Below are positions 20,776-28,887 of a DNA stretch of 64,000 bases, in pieces; within the stretch, counting starts at the first letter, position 1, and every line of letters starts with the position of its first letter. The position numbers and the translations under genes were made by a program. The notes under the pieces are model-generated. The model had not been told where the DNA came from and searched no databases. It saw only the letters and a list, made by a program, of their open reading frames with translations. The stretch covers positions 1 through 64,000 of the forward strand of contig NZ_ATUW01000003.1 of assembly GCF_000420405.1 (NCBI RefSeq), in the 5' to 3' direction. This stretch comes from Winkia neuii subsp. neuii DSM 8576 (GTDB taxonomy: Bacteria; Actinomycetota; Actinomycetes; Actinomycetales; Actinomycetaceae).

Positions 20776-22152
20776 CTACTTATTTACATAGAACAACCGC
20801 TTATTGACGAACTCGTCGATTCCTAGCGGACCCAATTCGCGCCCGTATCCAGAACGCTTCACCCCGCCAAATGGCGAGTGAGCAGTCTCGGGAGCCTGCC
20901 CATTTACTCCGACCATTCCTGCCTGCAGCTGTTCCCCAAACCGCTCGGCTTGTTCCAGATCCGTCGAATACACCGACGAGCCGAGCCCAAACTGGGTATC
21001 GTTGGCTAGCTCTAGAGCTTCCTCCTCACTGCTGACTTTGTAAACGCTAAGCACCGGTCCGAACAATTCCTGATAGTAAGATTCTGCCTCGCGGTTGATG
21101 TCCACCAATACTGCCGGAGCCACATATGCGCCCTCAGCATCAGGAGCGCTCCCCCCTACTAGCAGCCTTGCCCCATCGGAGGTGAGCTGGTCCAACTGCT
21201 CCAACAACGTCTTGCGTGCAGAGAAAGAGGATAGAGCGGAATACTCCCCCTGCTCCAAGTGTTGCGGATCGCCAGGCTTTAGGTCTTTTACTCCCTTTAC
21301 GAGTTCCTCAACGAACTCGTCATAAATTTTGTCCATAACAATCAAACGCTTGTTTGAATTGCAGGCCTGACCAGTATTTTCGAGCCTAATAGCTAGGGCG
21401 TCGCGAGCAATCTGACGCGGATCTTCAGAGGAAAGCACAACAAACGGATCAGAACCGCCAAGTTCTAGCACAACTTTCTTCAAATTGCGCCCAGCCTGTT
21501 CGGCCACTATGGCCCCAGCTCGCTCCGAGCCCGTAAGCGATATGCCCTGCACCCGCGGATCCTCAATCACGGTAGCAATCTGCTCGTGAGAGGCGAACAC
21601 TACTTGAAATACGCCCTGAGGCACGCCCGCATCCTGAAGAATCTGCGCAATCGAAAGCGCCGAATGGGCGCAAATCTCGGCATGCTTAAGAACGATGGTA
21701 TTGCCAGTTACCAGATTAGGAGCTACAAACCTTGCAACCTGGTAGTAGGGGTAGTTCCACGGCATGATGCCCAGCAGCATCCCTAGGGGACGACGCTGTA
21801 CTACTGCCTCTTCGTTCTTCTGGTCAGCCAACAGCTCCGGGCCATTTTCAGCGTAATAGTTGAAAATTTCGCCGGAAAATTCGGCTTCGCCAATCGACTC
21901 TTCGAGCGGCTTGCCCATCTCTTCGGCAATAATGCGCCCAAGCTCTTCCTTCTTCTGTATGAAGGCATCGCCAACTTTGTGCGCTATTTTCGCCCGTTCA
22001 GCAACCGCTGTGCGAGCCCATTTTGCAGCAGCTTTATGCCCTTGTTCTAGCACCTTTGCTAGCTCGCCGTCAGAAATTTGGTCGTACTTTTGCAAGACCT
22101 CCCCGGTGGCAGGGTTCTGCGTCCTGTAACCTTTAGCGTCTTCCTTTGCCAT
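20776..22152 (-). CDS. NAD(P)-dependent aldehyde dehydrogenase, succinate-semialdehyde type
   Basis: The 458-residue protein oxidises an aldehyde to an acid. It carries the ALDH marks: PWNYPYYQ, the Rossmann-type SLTGSERAGA, the glutamate in VLELGGSDPF and the catalytic cysteine in ENTGQACNSNKRLI, and the C-terminal SPFGGVKRSGYGRELG. The length (458) and the N-terminal NPATGEVLQKY are like the short succinate-semialdehyde dehydrogenases (GabD2/Sad type). The true substrate is open, as no GABA genes are close. The start ATG has a strong AAAGGAG site. Confidence 0.87.
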   Translation of the reverse strand: MAKEDAKGYRTQNPATGEVLQKYDQISDGELAKVLEQGHKAAAKWARTAVAERAKIAHKVGDAFIQKKEELGRIIAEEMGKPLEESIGEAEFSGEIFNYYAENGPELLADQKNEEAVVQRRPLGMLLGIMPWNYPYYQVARFVAPNLVTGNTIVLKHAEICAHSALSIAQILQDAGVPQGVFQVVFASHEQIATVIEDPRVQGISLTGSERAGAIVAEQAGRNLKKVVLELGGSDPFVVLSSEDPRQIARDALAIRLENTGQACNSNKRLIVMDKIYDEFVEELVKGVKDLKPGDPQHLEQGEYSALSSFSARKTLLEQLDQLTSDGARLLVGGSAPDAEGAYVAPAVLVDINREAESYYQELFGPVLSVYKVSSEEEALELANDTQFGLGSSVYSTDLEQAERFGEQLQAGMVGVNGQAPETAHSPFGGVKRSGYGRELGPLGIDEFVNKRLFYVNK

Positions 22153-22173
22153 CAGAATTCTCCTTTGAATAAA

Positions 22174-22263
22174 TAGGACTTAAATCCTACTCTAACTTGG
22201 GAAGCGAATTTTTGCCTACGCAATAGGAAAATTTTAGATAGCACAGGTAGGGCTGACCCTACC
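22174..22263. promoter_or_regulatory. Inverted repeats between the aldehyde dehydrogenase and S41 genes
   Basis: This divergent 193-base gap holds TAGGA-CTTAAA-TCCTA (22174-22189), next to the aldehyde dehydrogenase start, and the perfect GGTAGGG-CTGA-CCCTACC (22246-22263). Either could be an operator. No regulator is adjacent and no firm promoter was identified. Confidence 0.3.
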
Positions 22264-22345
22264 AGTAACTTCTACTTTGCCCCCTCCCCCACCCACAAGC
22301 ACTACCAGATAATAGGAGTGTCAATCCCCAACATACGGAGAACCA

Positions 22346-23329
22346 ATGTCAAAGACCGTAAAGATCGTACTGTCGGTACTTGTAACGATTGTCGTCTTAC
22401 TCGCCCTGGCAGCTGGAATCGCGCTGCACCAGTGGGGCCCGCGCCTTGGAATCTGGTTTCCTTCTCCCTCTCCCCAACGCTATGGCAAGGTGGTTCTTTC
22501 GTGGCTCGACGACGGTATCTACGCGAAAGGCCCAAAATGGCAGAAAGCCCGAGAAAAGGCCAGCCAGCAGATCGAGAAAGCCAAAACCTTACAGCAAACT
22601 GAGGCTGCGTTAGCAAGAGCCCTGAAAGTAGCCGGCGGTAAGCATTCGTTCATCTCCACCCCAGATATGCAAAAGGAGGGCGAGCACTCCTACGTCCCTC
22701 CAACAGTCCAGGTAGATGGAACTGTAGCCACCGTGAAAGTCCCAGAAATGGGTGGCAGCGCTAAACAGACAGAGGACTATGCCAAAAAACTATCCACGGC
22801 CCTCACGTCGGACACAAAATTGTGCGGGGCCGTGGTAGACCTGCGCGGCAACCGGGGCGGCAACATGTACCCAATGATCTCGGGATTGTCGCCTCTGCTG
22901 CCAGACGGCAAGCTCTCGCGCTTCAGCGGCAAAAATAAGAGCGAGCAATTCTTGGCCGGCGGAAATATACATTTCGGCAGCAAATCCGGGCCAGCCGCAA
23001 CCTCGTTTGAGCTACCAAAGCAAAAGCTCGACATTCCGGTCGCACTCTTAACCGATGGAGAAACTGCCAGTTCCGGCGAGCAAACTCTAATTGCCTTCAA
23101 AGGCCTCGAAAGAGCCCACTCTTTCGGCGAGCCAACTGCAGGCTATGCCTCGGTAAATACCTCCTTGTCATTACCCACCGGTTCGCTGCTGCAACTAACC
23201 ACCGGACTTACAGAGGATCGCGCGGGCAAGCAATACGGAGAAAGCCCGATCCCGCCAGATACTCGAACCACAGCTTCGGATGCCCCGGCAGCAGCGCGGG
23301 AATGGCTAGCCCAAATGGGCTGCCGCTAG
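22346..23329 (+). CDS. S41 family serine peptidase, membrane-anchored
   Basis: The 327-residue protein has one N-terminal membrane helix (about 5-27), so the peptidase domain would face outward. The S41 core is clear: AVVDLRGNRGGNMYPMI, the serine region TDGETASSGEQTLIAFKG (likely nucleophile Ser242), and the following FGEPTAGYASVNT. No PDZ domain is seen before the core, so it is shorter than the C-terminal processing proteases and closer to the small exported S41 type. A GGAG ribosome site precedes the ATG. Its TAG stop overlaps that of the convergent permease gene in a shared CTAG. Confidence 0.87.
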   Translation: MSKTVKIVLSVLVTIVVLLALAAGIALHQWGPRLGIWFPSPSPQRYGKVVLSWLDDGIYAKGPKWQKAREKASQQIEKAKTLQQTEAALARALKVAGGKHSFISTPDMQKEGEHSYVPPTVQVDGTVATVKVPEMGGSAKQTEDYAKKLSTALTSDTKLCGAVVDLRGNRGGNMYPMISGLSPLLPDGKLSRFSGKNKSEQFLAGGNIHFGSKSGPAATSFELPKQKLDIPVALLTDGETASSGEQTLIAFKGLERAHSFGEPTAGYASVNTSLSLPTGSLLQLTTGLTEDRAGKQYGESPIPPDTRTTASDAPAAAREWLAQMGCR

Positions 23330-24201
23330 CCTTTCACCGCACCTTCTTCGACACCTTTGAAGAAGTAGCGCTGCATAGTAGCAAAGATGATGATGATCGG
23401 CACAAGGGCGATCACCGTTCCCGCTGCTACGACGCGCGGATTTTGTCCAAAGTTAGACTGCAGGTACTGCATGCCTACGGTCAAGGTGTACTTTGCCGGA
23501 TCATTCAACACGACCAGAGGCCACAGGAAGTCGTCCCACGCTCCAATAAAACTAAAGAGGGCGACCACCGAAACCATGCCGCGTACGTTCGGCCACACCA
23601 CATACCGCAAACGCTGATATGTGGAAGCCCCGTCGATAACGGCGGCATCTAGGATGTCCTTGGGAATCATGCGACACGAAACTGCCATGAGGAGTACGTT
23701 CATGGCTCCAATCGCTCCGGGCAGCCAAACCCCCGCAAGGGTGTTATCTAACCCGAGGCCTCGCACCGTCAAAAACTGACTGGTGAGGGTGACTTCGCCA
23801 GGCAATAAAAGCGTCGATAGGAACAGCCCCATTATCACTTTTTTGAACCGGAAGTTCATGCACGCCAGAGCATACCCTGCCATGGTTGCAAATATCGCAT
23901 TGGTCACGACTGAGGCCAGGGCGACCCCAAGCGAATGCATACCGTAATCCCAAATGGGAATACGCCTGGTGACCTCGGCAAAATTCGCCAGCGTGGGCGC
24001 CCTGGGAATGAGGTCTGGGGGGAATTTATAGATATCTTCGCTAGCACCTTTGAAGGCGGTAGACAATTGCCAGATAAAGGGGCCTACAGAGATTATGAAG
24101 ATGACGATAAGCAGCACGTATTTGCTTATTACCAACGCTGGGCGAACATGTTCGTAAGGCGCAGATCCGCGCTGATACCATTTTTCTTTTGCAGCTTTCA
24201 T
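23326..24201 (-). CDS. Carbohydrate ABC transporter permease, MalG type
   Basis: One of two inner-membrane permeases of a sugar importer. The 291-residue protein has six predicted membrane helices. Its contact loop for the ATPase, the EAA motif, reads DAAVIDGASTYQRLRYVVWPNVRG. The ending YFFKGVEEGAVKG is standard for MalG/LacG-type CUT1 permeases. The ATG overlaps the stop of the MalF-type gene (ATGA). It is the last gene of the glycosidase-importer operon. No ATPase gene follows, which is common in Gram-positives that share one MsmK-type ATPase among several importers. Confidence 0.93.
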   Translation of the reverse strand: MKAAKEKWYQRGSAPYEHVRPALVISKYVLLIVIFIISVGPFIWQLSTAFKGASEDIYKFPPDLIPRAPTLANFAEVTRRIPIWDYGMHSLGVALASVVTNAIFATMAGYALACMNFRFKKVIMGLFLSTLLLPGEVTLTSQFLTVRGLGLDNTLAGVWLPGAIGAMNVLLMAVSCRMIPKDILDAAVIDGASTYQRLRYVVWPNVRGMVSVVALFSFIGAWDDFLWPLVVLNDPAKYTLTVGMQYLQSNFGQNPRVVAAGTVIALVPIIIIFATMQRYFFKGVEEGAVKG

Positions 24202-25118
24202 TTGCCTTGCACCTTCGCTTTTGCCGCCTTTTTCGAGTTTTTACGCGCATCTTTGCCATAGTTTATGTAGGCGACCAGTAGTAGTGGACCGACTGTCAGG
24301 AAGAACAGCGCAATCGAAAGCGCCGACGCATACCCGAGGTTGCCGTTGAGGCCGGACCCCGTGCGTTGAATCAACATTACGATCGACTGGTCCTTCCCGC
24401 CCGGACCGCCGGTGCCATTCGACAGTATGTACAATTCCGAGAAGACGCGGATAGCTGAGACACAGATTAGAGCACTTACAAGGAGCATTGCTCCTCTAAC
24501 TGCGGGAATAGTTACTGAGCGGAAACGGTGCCACCACCCTGCCCCATCCAGAGTTGCTGCCTCGTATACATCTTTTGACGCATTCGCCAAAGCAGCCAGG
24601 TACACCACCATGTAATAGCCGAGTCCCTTCCATACGGTCAGCAAGATCGCACAGAAAAGTAGCTTCCACCTATCGAGCATGAAATTAATTGGCTGGTCGA
24701 TGAGGCCTGCCATTTTCAGTGCCTCATTCACGATGCCCCTCGAGTTGAACATCCAGGCCCAAATGATGCCTACAACTACTACGGAGGCGACAACAGGGAA
24801 ATAATAGGAGGTGCGGAAGAATCCGATGCCGGGAATCTTTTTCCGTACAAGTACCGCTAGCAACAGCGGCAATATAGTTAGCAGCGGAACGCATACCAGC
24901 ACGTAGACCAAAGAAACTATGATCGCAGAGCCGAAGTGCGGATCATGAAAGAGCTCCAAGTAGTTTTGCAGACCTATGAATTTGTAGGCCCGCAGTGGTT
25001 TCGCGTTTGTAAACGAAAGCACTACCGTGTTTAGGAATGGCCAGAGGGCAAACACCACCACCCAGAGGGCGGCGGGCCCTACTAGCAGGTACGGGGTGTA
25101 CCACTTGTGAGTTTTCAT
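24198..25118 (-). CDS. Carbohydrate ABC transporter permease, MalF type
   Basis: The partner permease of the importer, 306 residues with six membrane helices. The N-terminus WYTPYLLVGPAALWVVVFALWPF and the EAA loop EAATLDGAGWWHRFRSVTIPAVRG are those of MalF-like CUT1 permeases. The C-terminus is basic (KDARKNSKKAAKAKVQGK). It follows the binding-protein gene after 19 bases and overlaps the MalG-type gene. The position downstream of mannosidase and hexosaminidase genes suggests import of glycan oligosaccharides. Confidence 0.93.
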   Translation of the reverse strand: MKTHKWYTPYLLVGPAALWVVVFALWPFLNTVVLSFTNAKPLRAYKFIGLQNYLELFHDPHFGSAIIVSLVYVLVCVPLLTILPLLLAVLVRKKIPGIGFFRTSYYFPVVASVVVVGIIWAWMFNSRGIVNEALKMAGLIDQPINFMLDRWKLLFCAILLTVWKGLGYYMVVYLAALANASKDVYEAATLDGAGWWHRFRSVTIPAVRGAMLLVSALICVSAIRVFSELYILSNGTGGPGGKDQSIVMLIQRTGSGLNGNLGYASALSIALFFLTVGPLLLVAYINYGKDARKNSKKAAKAKVQGK

Positions 25119-25137
25119 GATCCGCGCTCCAGATTCC

Positions 25138-26448
25138 TTACTCGTTCTCTTTGACGAGCTTGTTGCACTCGGCAGCAGCCTTGTCGAGTGCTTCCTTTAC
25201 AGAGATGTCGCCTTGCATCGCAGCGGTGACCTGCTGCAAATAGGCAGTTTTCATTTCTTCACTCAATTCGATTGGAGTGAGCCGCTTTGCCTTCTTAGCA
25301 GTGTTGGCAGCTGTCTTGATAGCTTCCTTTACCAGTGGAGTGTCGCTCTCAGAGATAAAAGAGTTCGGATCGTCGTTGCCTGCCTTGGTGCCGGGCAAGA
25401 ATCCCTTGGCGATCTTTACGAAGGCTTCCTGGTTGGCATTGTTGGTTACGTACTGCGCAAATGCCAATGCAGCTGCGGGGTGCTTCGAATTTGCCGACAC
25501 CGAAATCCCCTGTACCAGCAAGGTCGGAGTTTCCCACGGTTCATTCACAACAACTTTATCGGCTATCGAGGGGGCATCCTTCTTGATGTCGGAAGCAAAC
25601 GAAGGCGTGGAATTCAAGCCACCTAGGGCCCCCTTGTAGAAGGCCTCGTTGAGTTGAGCCCCATCGTCGGCTTTGCCGATCATCTCGGGGGCAACGCCGT
25701 GGTTCTTGTACAGATCCGCGTAGCGTTGGATCAGCTTTTCCGCATCGGGGTTGTTGAACACGAATTCCCGCTTTTCGGGATCCCACACCTTCACTCCCCG
25801 AGAAGCCAAATATCCGAGGTCAGGGCGAGAGTTCATGAGGGTTACCCCCTCTTTGGCAGCTTTTTCAGCCGCGGCGAACAATTCGTCGTCACTAGTTGGC
25901 AGCTGCTCCTTGGAAAGTCCAGCTTTTTGTAGCGCATCTGTGTTCCAATAGTTGAACGCAACGCCCAGGTACCAGGGGTAGCCGAAAGAGCCGTCCACAC
26001 CGTGGTATTGGTAGGCTTCTACACCTCCGTCTACATACTCGCCAATAGCCTTCTTGTCGGCTTTTGCCAGGTCGAGCAATTTCCCCGCCTTGGCCAGCGG
26101 AGCGCCGTATTCGGGAGGCAGGTTTACCACATCGGGCAGCTGGTCAGAGTTTGCCTGTTGCAAAATCTTTTCCTCGTAGCCGTCCCCCGGCTGATCCATC
26201 CACTTTACCTTGACCTTCGGGTTCTCCTTCTGGAAATCCGCAACTAACTTTTCGAAGTAAGGAGTGAACTTTTCATTCTTCAAAGACCAGGTCTGGAATG
26301 TAATCGTCCCGGAGACCTCTTGATCTTTTACGTCGGAAGCATCGACTTTCGACTCGGAAGAGCCCCCTCCAGCGCAGCCTGTAAGAGCAGTTGCCGTAAA
26401 GGCTCCTACAGCCAACACAGAGGCGAGCGTTTTCATTGAATGCCTCAT
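25138..26448 (-). CDS. Sugar ABC transporter substrate-binding lipoprotein
   Basis: The 436-residue protein binds the oligosaccharide outside the membrane and delivers it to the permeases. A lipoprotein signal is plain: hydrophobic segment then LTGCAGG, with the lipidated cysteine near residue 25. The mature part follows the family 1 (MalE/UgpB-like) pattern with SGTITFQTWSLKNE, FTPYFEKLVADFQKENPKVKVKW and GYPWYLGVAFNYWNTDAL. ATG is preceded by AAAGGAAA. It sits 18 bases after the GH20 gene and before the two permeases. Its ligand is inferred from the neighbouring glycosidases. Confidence 0.93.
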   Translation of the reverse strand: MRHSMKTLASVLAVGAFTATALTGCAGGGSSESKVDASDVKDQEVSGTITFQTWSLKNEKFTPYFEKLVADFQKENPKVKVKWMDQPGDGYEEKILQQANSDQLPDVVNLPPEYGAPLAKAGKLLDLAKADKKAIGEYVDGGVEAYQYHGVDGSFGYPWYLGVAFNYWNTDALQKAGLSKEQLPTSDDELFAAAEKAAKEGVTLMNSRPDLGYLASRGVKVWDPEKREFVFNNPDAEKLIQRYADLYKNHGVAPEMIGKADDGAQLNEAFYKGALGGLNSTPSFASDIKKDAPSIADKVVVNEPWETPTLLVQGISVSANSKHPAAALAFAQYVTNNANQEAFVKIAKGFLPGTKAGNDDPNSFISESDTPLVKEAIKTAANTAKKAKRLTPIELSEEMKTAYLQQVTAAMQGDISVKEALDKAAAECNKLVKENE

Positions 26449-26466
26449 CGCATTTCCTTTCGTATT

Positions 26467-27739
26467 CTAGGGTTGAAGACTTAGAAGAGAATCGAGAAGG
26501 GCCTTGGTGTCCGCTTCGTTGCGGCGCCTGCCCGTTGGCCACAGTATCTGCCCGAACGCGAAGAGCGGCCCAACTAACTTGGTTATTATTTCCTGCCCGG
26601 ACATAGTCTGGGGCTGATCGCACCACACCGAGAAGTTCGCCCCGGCTGGTTCAGTTCTGAACGTGCCCGCTTTGTCGGGGAAAATATTGGGGTCGAAGTT
26701 GGCCCACACGCTTTCGAAGGTGGGAATCTGACAGTTTCCGGGTTCACGCAAAATGAAGTAGAGGCTCTGCCCGTCCCAGTTGTGCAACCTGTAGCCAAGC
26801 TGGGCAAAGCGCTGCGGAGGCATCATGTGGGCCCCCCCACCGGGTCCAGTAGAAGATGTCTGCCTGTCGGCTTGGCATTACGAGGGCGTCCACGTGTACC
26901 CCGTCGTTGAAGAGGTTTGCCTTGAGACCGCGACGGGCCAGGCGCTCAACACATTGGTTGGCAAAGTCTATCCACAAGTCAGCGGCACAAGCACGCGGAC
27001 CAAATTTTTCTTTCGCCGCCTGCTCTAGGGTGTGCACTCGAGTTCCGTACTCGAGGAATTCGTCGGCTCCAACGGTTACAGTTTTGGCCGAGAACATGTC
27101 TACGACCTCGTCTAATAGATCCCACACGAGTTCTTTTGCGCCCTCATCTAAAATATTTAGCGCCCCGGGAATTAGGTTTCCACAGTCATCTTTGAGCCCC
27201 GCCCACTGGTTTGGCTCTAACACCTTGTGCAAATGCCCCGGCATGTCGAACGACGGAACCACCTCGATGCCAAGGGTGGCTGCGTATTCCACAATTTCGT
27301 TGACCTCTTCGGCTTCTAAATGCTGGCCAGCTACAATCTCGGGGTGTAGCTGGGAGGAAATTCTGTAGCCATGAGTGTCAGAGATGTGCAGATTGAGGAC
27401 GTTGAGCCGCGCCCATGCCATGAGCTGCATTATCTGTTTTATTTCGGGTACGGGAAAGTAGTGGCGCCCGGCATCCAGGTGTAGCGACCGGTGTGCTAGC
27501 GGGGAACAATGCACCCCCGTAGTAACGGTTTTCCCTGCTGCTTGCTCGAGGGCGACCTGGATCTGTCCTGCCAGCCTGTCGCCGGCACGGGTTGCTCGCA
27601 CTACAAAGGAGTGCTCCCCAACCGCCCCGCTCCCAGGTGTAGTTGGGTCGGTGGGGATTCGCACAACTTCGTAGCCCAGGTCAGGGCCATCTTGGCGAGT
27701 TTCAATATCCAGAGACAGCGGATCAGGAAGAGACGTCAT
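26467..27739 (-). pseudogene. GH20 beta-N-acetylhexosaminidase, frameshifted
   Basis: GH20 enzymes remove terminal GlcNAc or GalNAc. The first frame gives 331 residues with a clear GH20 barrel: HLDAGRHYFPVPEIKQIM, LHISDTHGYR, SFDMPGHLHKV and the catalytic pair D226-E227 in VTVGADEFLEYG. After DIFYWTRWGG the frame runs into unrelated sequence and stops at 26744. The natural ending (HMMPPQRFAQLGYRLHNWDGQ onward) continues in the next frame to 26467. The break lies at a run of seven C (26832-26838, plus strand); six would restore one frame of about 423 residues. This may be a real mutation, slippage of a homopolymer, or a sequencing error. No signal peptide, so the enzyme is cytoplasmic. Its ATG overlaps the GH5 stop (ATGA). 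Confidence 0.85.
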
Positions 27740-28887
27740 TGCCGGCTCCTAAGTACTAGAGGTTCGCCTTGTTCTATTGCCCGGGCCCAGGTGGCAAAGA
27801 TTTCCCCGTCGGGACGCGTGCTAACTCTGCCAGTGTCCGGACCATCTATTTCCAGCTGCCGACTTCCTCCCTTGCAGGCGGGAGCGTTTCCCTGGCGGGC
27901 TGCCTTTGCCCACTCGGAAAGCGCCTTGCCTGTAGGCTTTAGGTTGCCCTCGTAGTCGAAAATACCGAGGTCGTATTCGACCTCGGGAAAATCTGCTAGA
28001 GCCGGATCCAAATCGTGTGAACACCACCAGGTAATCTGTTGCAATTCAGCTACAGATGCAGCATGGCACAAGGTCTGGTGCACAAATTCGGGAGCATATT
28101 CTTTGGAGAGATAGTTTAACGGCGCCCCTACCTCTTGTAGCCACAATGGTTTGCCTGGATGCCAGGCCCTCTCCAATTCGAGTAGGTACCGTGCAAACAG
28201 TGCCAGCCAGGGATGATCCTTGCCGATTTTCGGTCCGAGTCTGCCAAATATCCACGAATGGGCAGTGATTGCGGCCCCCTTGGCCGCATCGGAAGGGTCG
28301 AAGGGCTGGGTGGGATCAAACAGCACATCGTCGTCGAAGCAGAACGTATGCTGCCCGTCAGGCCAAGCCTCGTAGGCACTGTGCAGTAGCAAATCCACCC
28401 ATTTTGAGGCAGCCTCACTGGAAACCTGACACGGGTGCGGGTGGCGCCGGGCAGCGAATTGGACAATTTCGTTTCCCAGGCAGATACCGGTCACGCCTTC
28501 CATAGGAGCAAGCCGTTCACATAACTTCGCAACCAGCTCCGTCTCGGCTGAAACCACCTGAGGGTCCGTAAAGATATTGCGTCTGTGCCAGGACAACACC
28601 CACGACGGCAAAAAATCATAGCTCGACAAGTGCCCCTGCAAAACGTCGACGCTGACTTGTAGGCCAGCGTCTAGGGCCACCTGCGCCATCGCCTCGACGT
28701 CGGCTAGAGCAGAATCGGAGATAAGGGCGCGATTAGGTTGCAGCAACGGCCAGAGCGGAAACAGCCTGACATGGTCGAGCCCTATTTCGGCAATGGCTTG
28801 AAAATCGTCGCGCAATGCCGCCTTGTCTAGATGTGCCCACTGGTAAAACCAGCCTACGCGGGGCACATAGTTCACTCCTATCTTCAC
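27736..28887 (-). CDS. GH5-type glycoside hydrolase, resembling GH5_18 beta-mannosidases
   Basis: A 383-residue cytoplasmic (beta/alpha)8 glycosidase. It begins VKIGVNYVPRVGWFYQW. The acid/base glutamate is in ICLGNEIVQFA and the likely nucleophile in PLWLQEVGAPLN, both standard for clan A enzymes. The layout, and its place beside GH38 and GH20 genes, recall the GH5_18 beta-mannosidases of bifidobacteria, which cleave the Man-beta-1,4-GlcNAc core of N-glycans. That assignment is by general likeness, not by alignment. The start is a GTG that overlaps the alpha-mannosidase stop as GTGA; the longer frame upstream would lie within that gene. Confidence 0.75.
   Translation of the reverse strand: MKIGVNYVPRVGWFYQWAHLDKAALRDDFQAIAEIGLDHVRLFPLWPLLQPNRALISDSALADVEAMAQVALDAGLQVSVDVLQGHLSSYDFLPSWVLSWHRRNIFTDPQVVSAETELVAKLCERLAPMEGVTGICLGNEIVQFAARRHPHPCQVSSEAASKWVDLLLHSAYEAWPDGQHTFCFDDDVLFDPTQPFDPSDAAKGAAITAHSWIFGRLGPKIGKDHPWLALFARYLLELERAWHPGKPLWLQEVGAPLNYLSKEYAPEFVHQTLCHAASVAELQQITWWCSHDLDPALADFPEVEYDLGIFDYEGNLKPTGKALSEWAKAARQGNAPACKGGSRQLEIDGPDTGRVSTRPDGEIFATWARAIEQGEPLVLRSRQ

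Noticed and set aside
26467-26826. Separate 119-residue gene
   Set aside because: It is the C-terminal piece of the GH20 enzyme in the next frame, lacks a ribosome site, and continues the family sequence.
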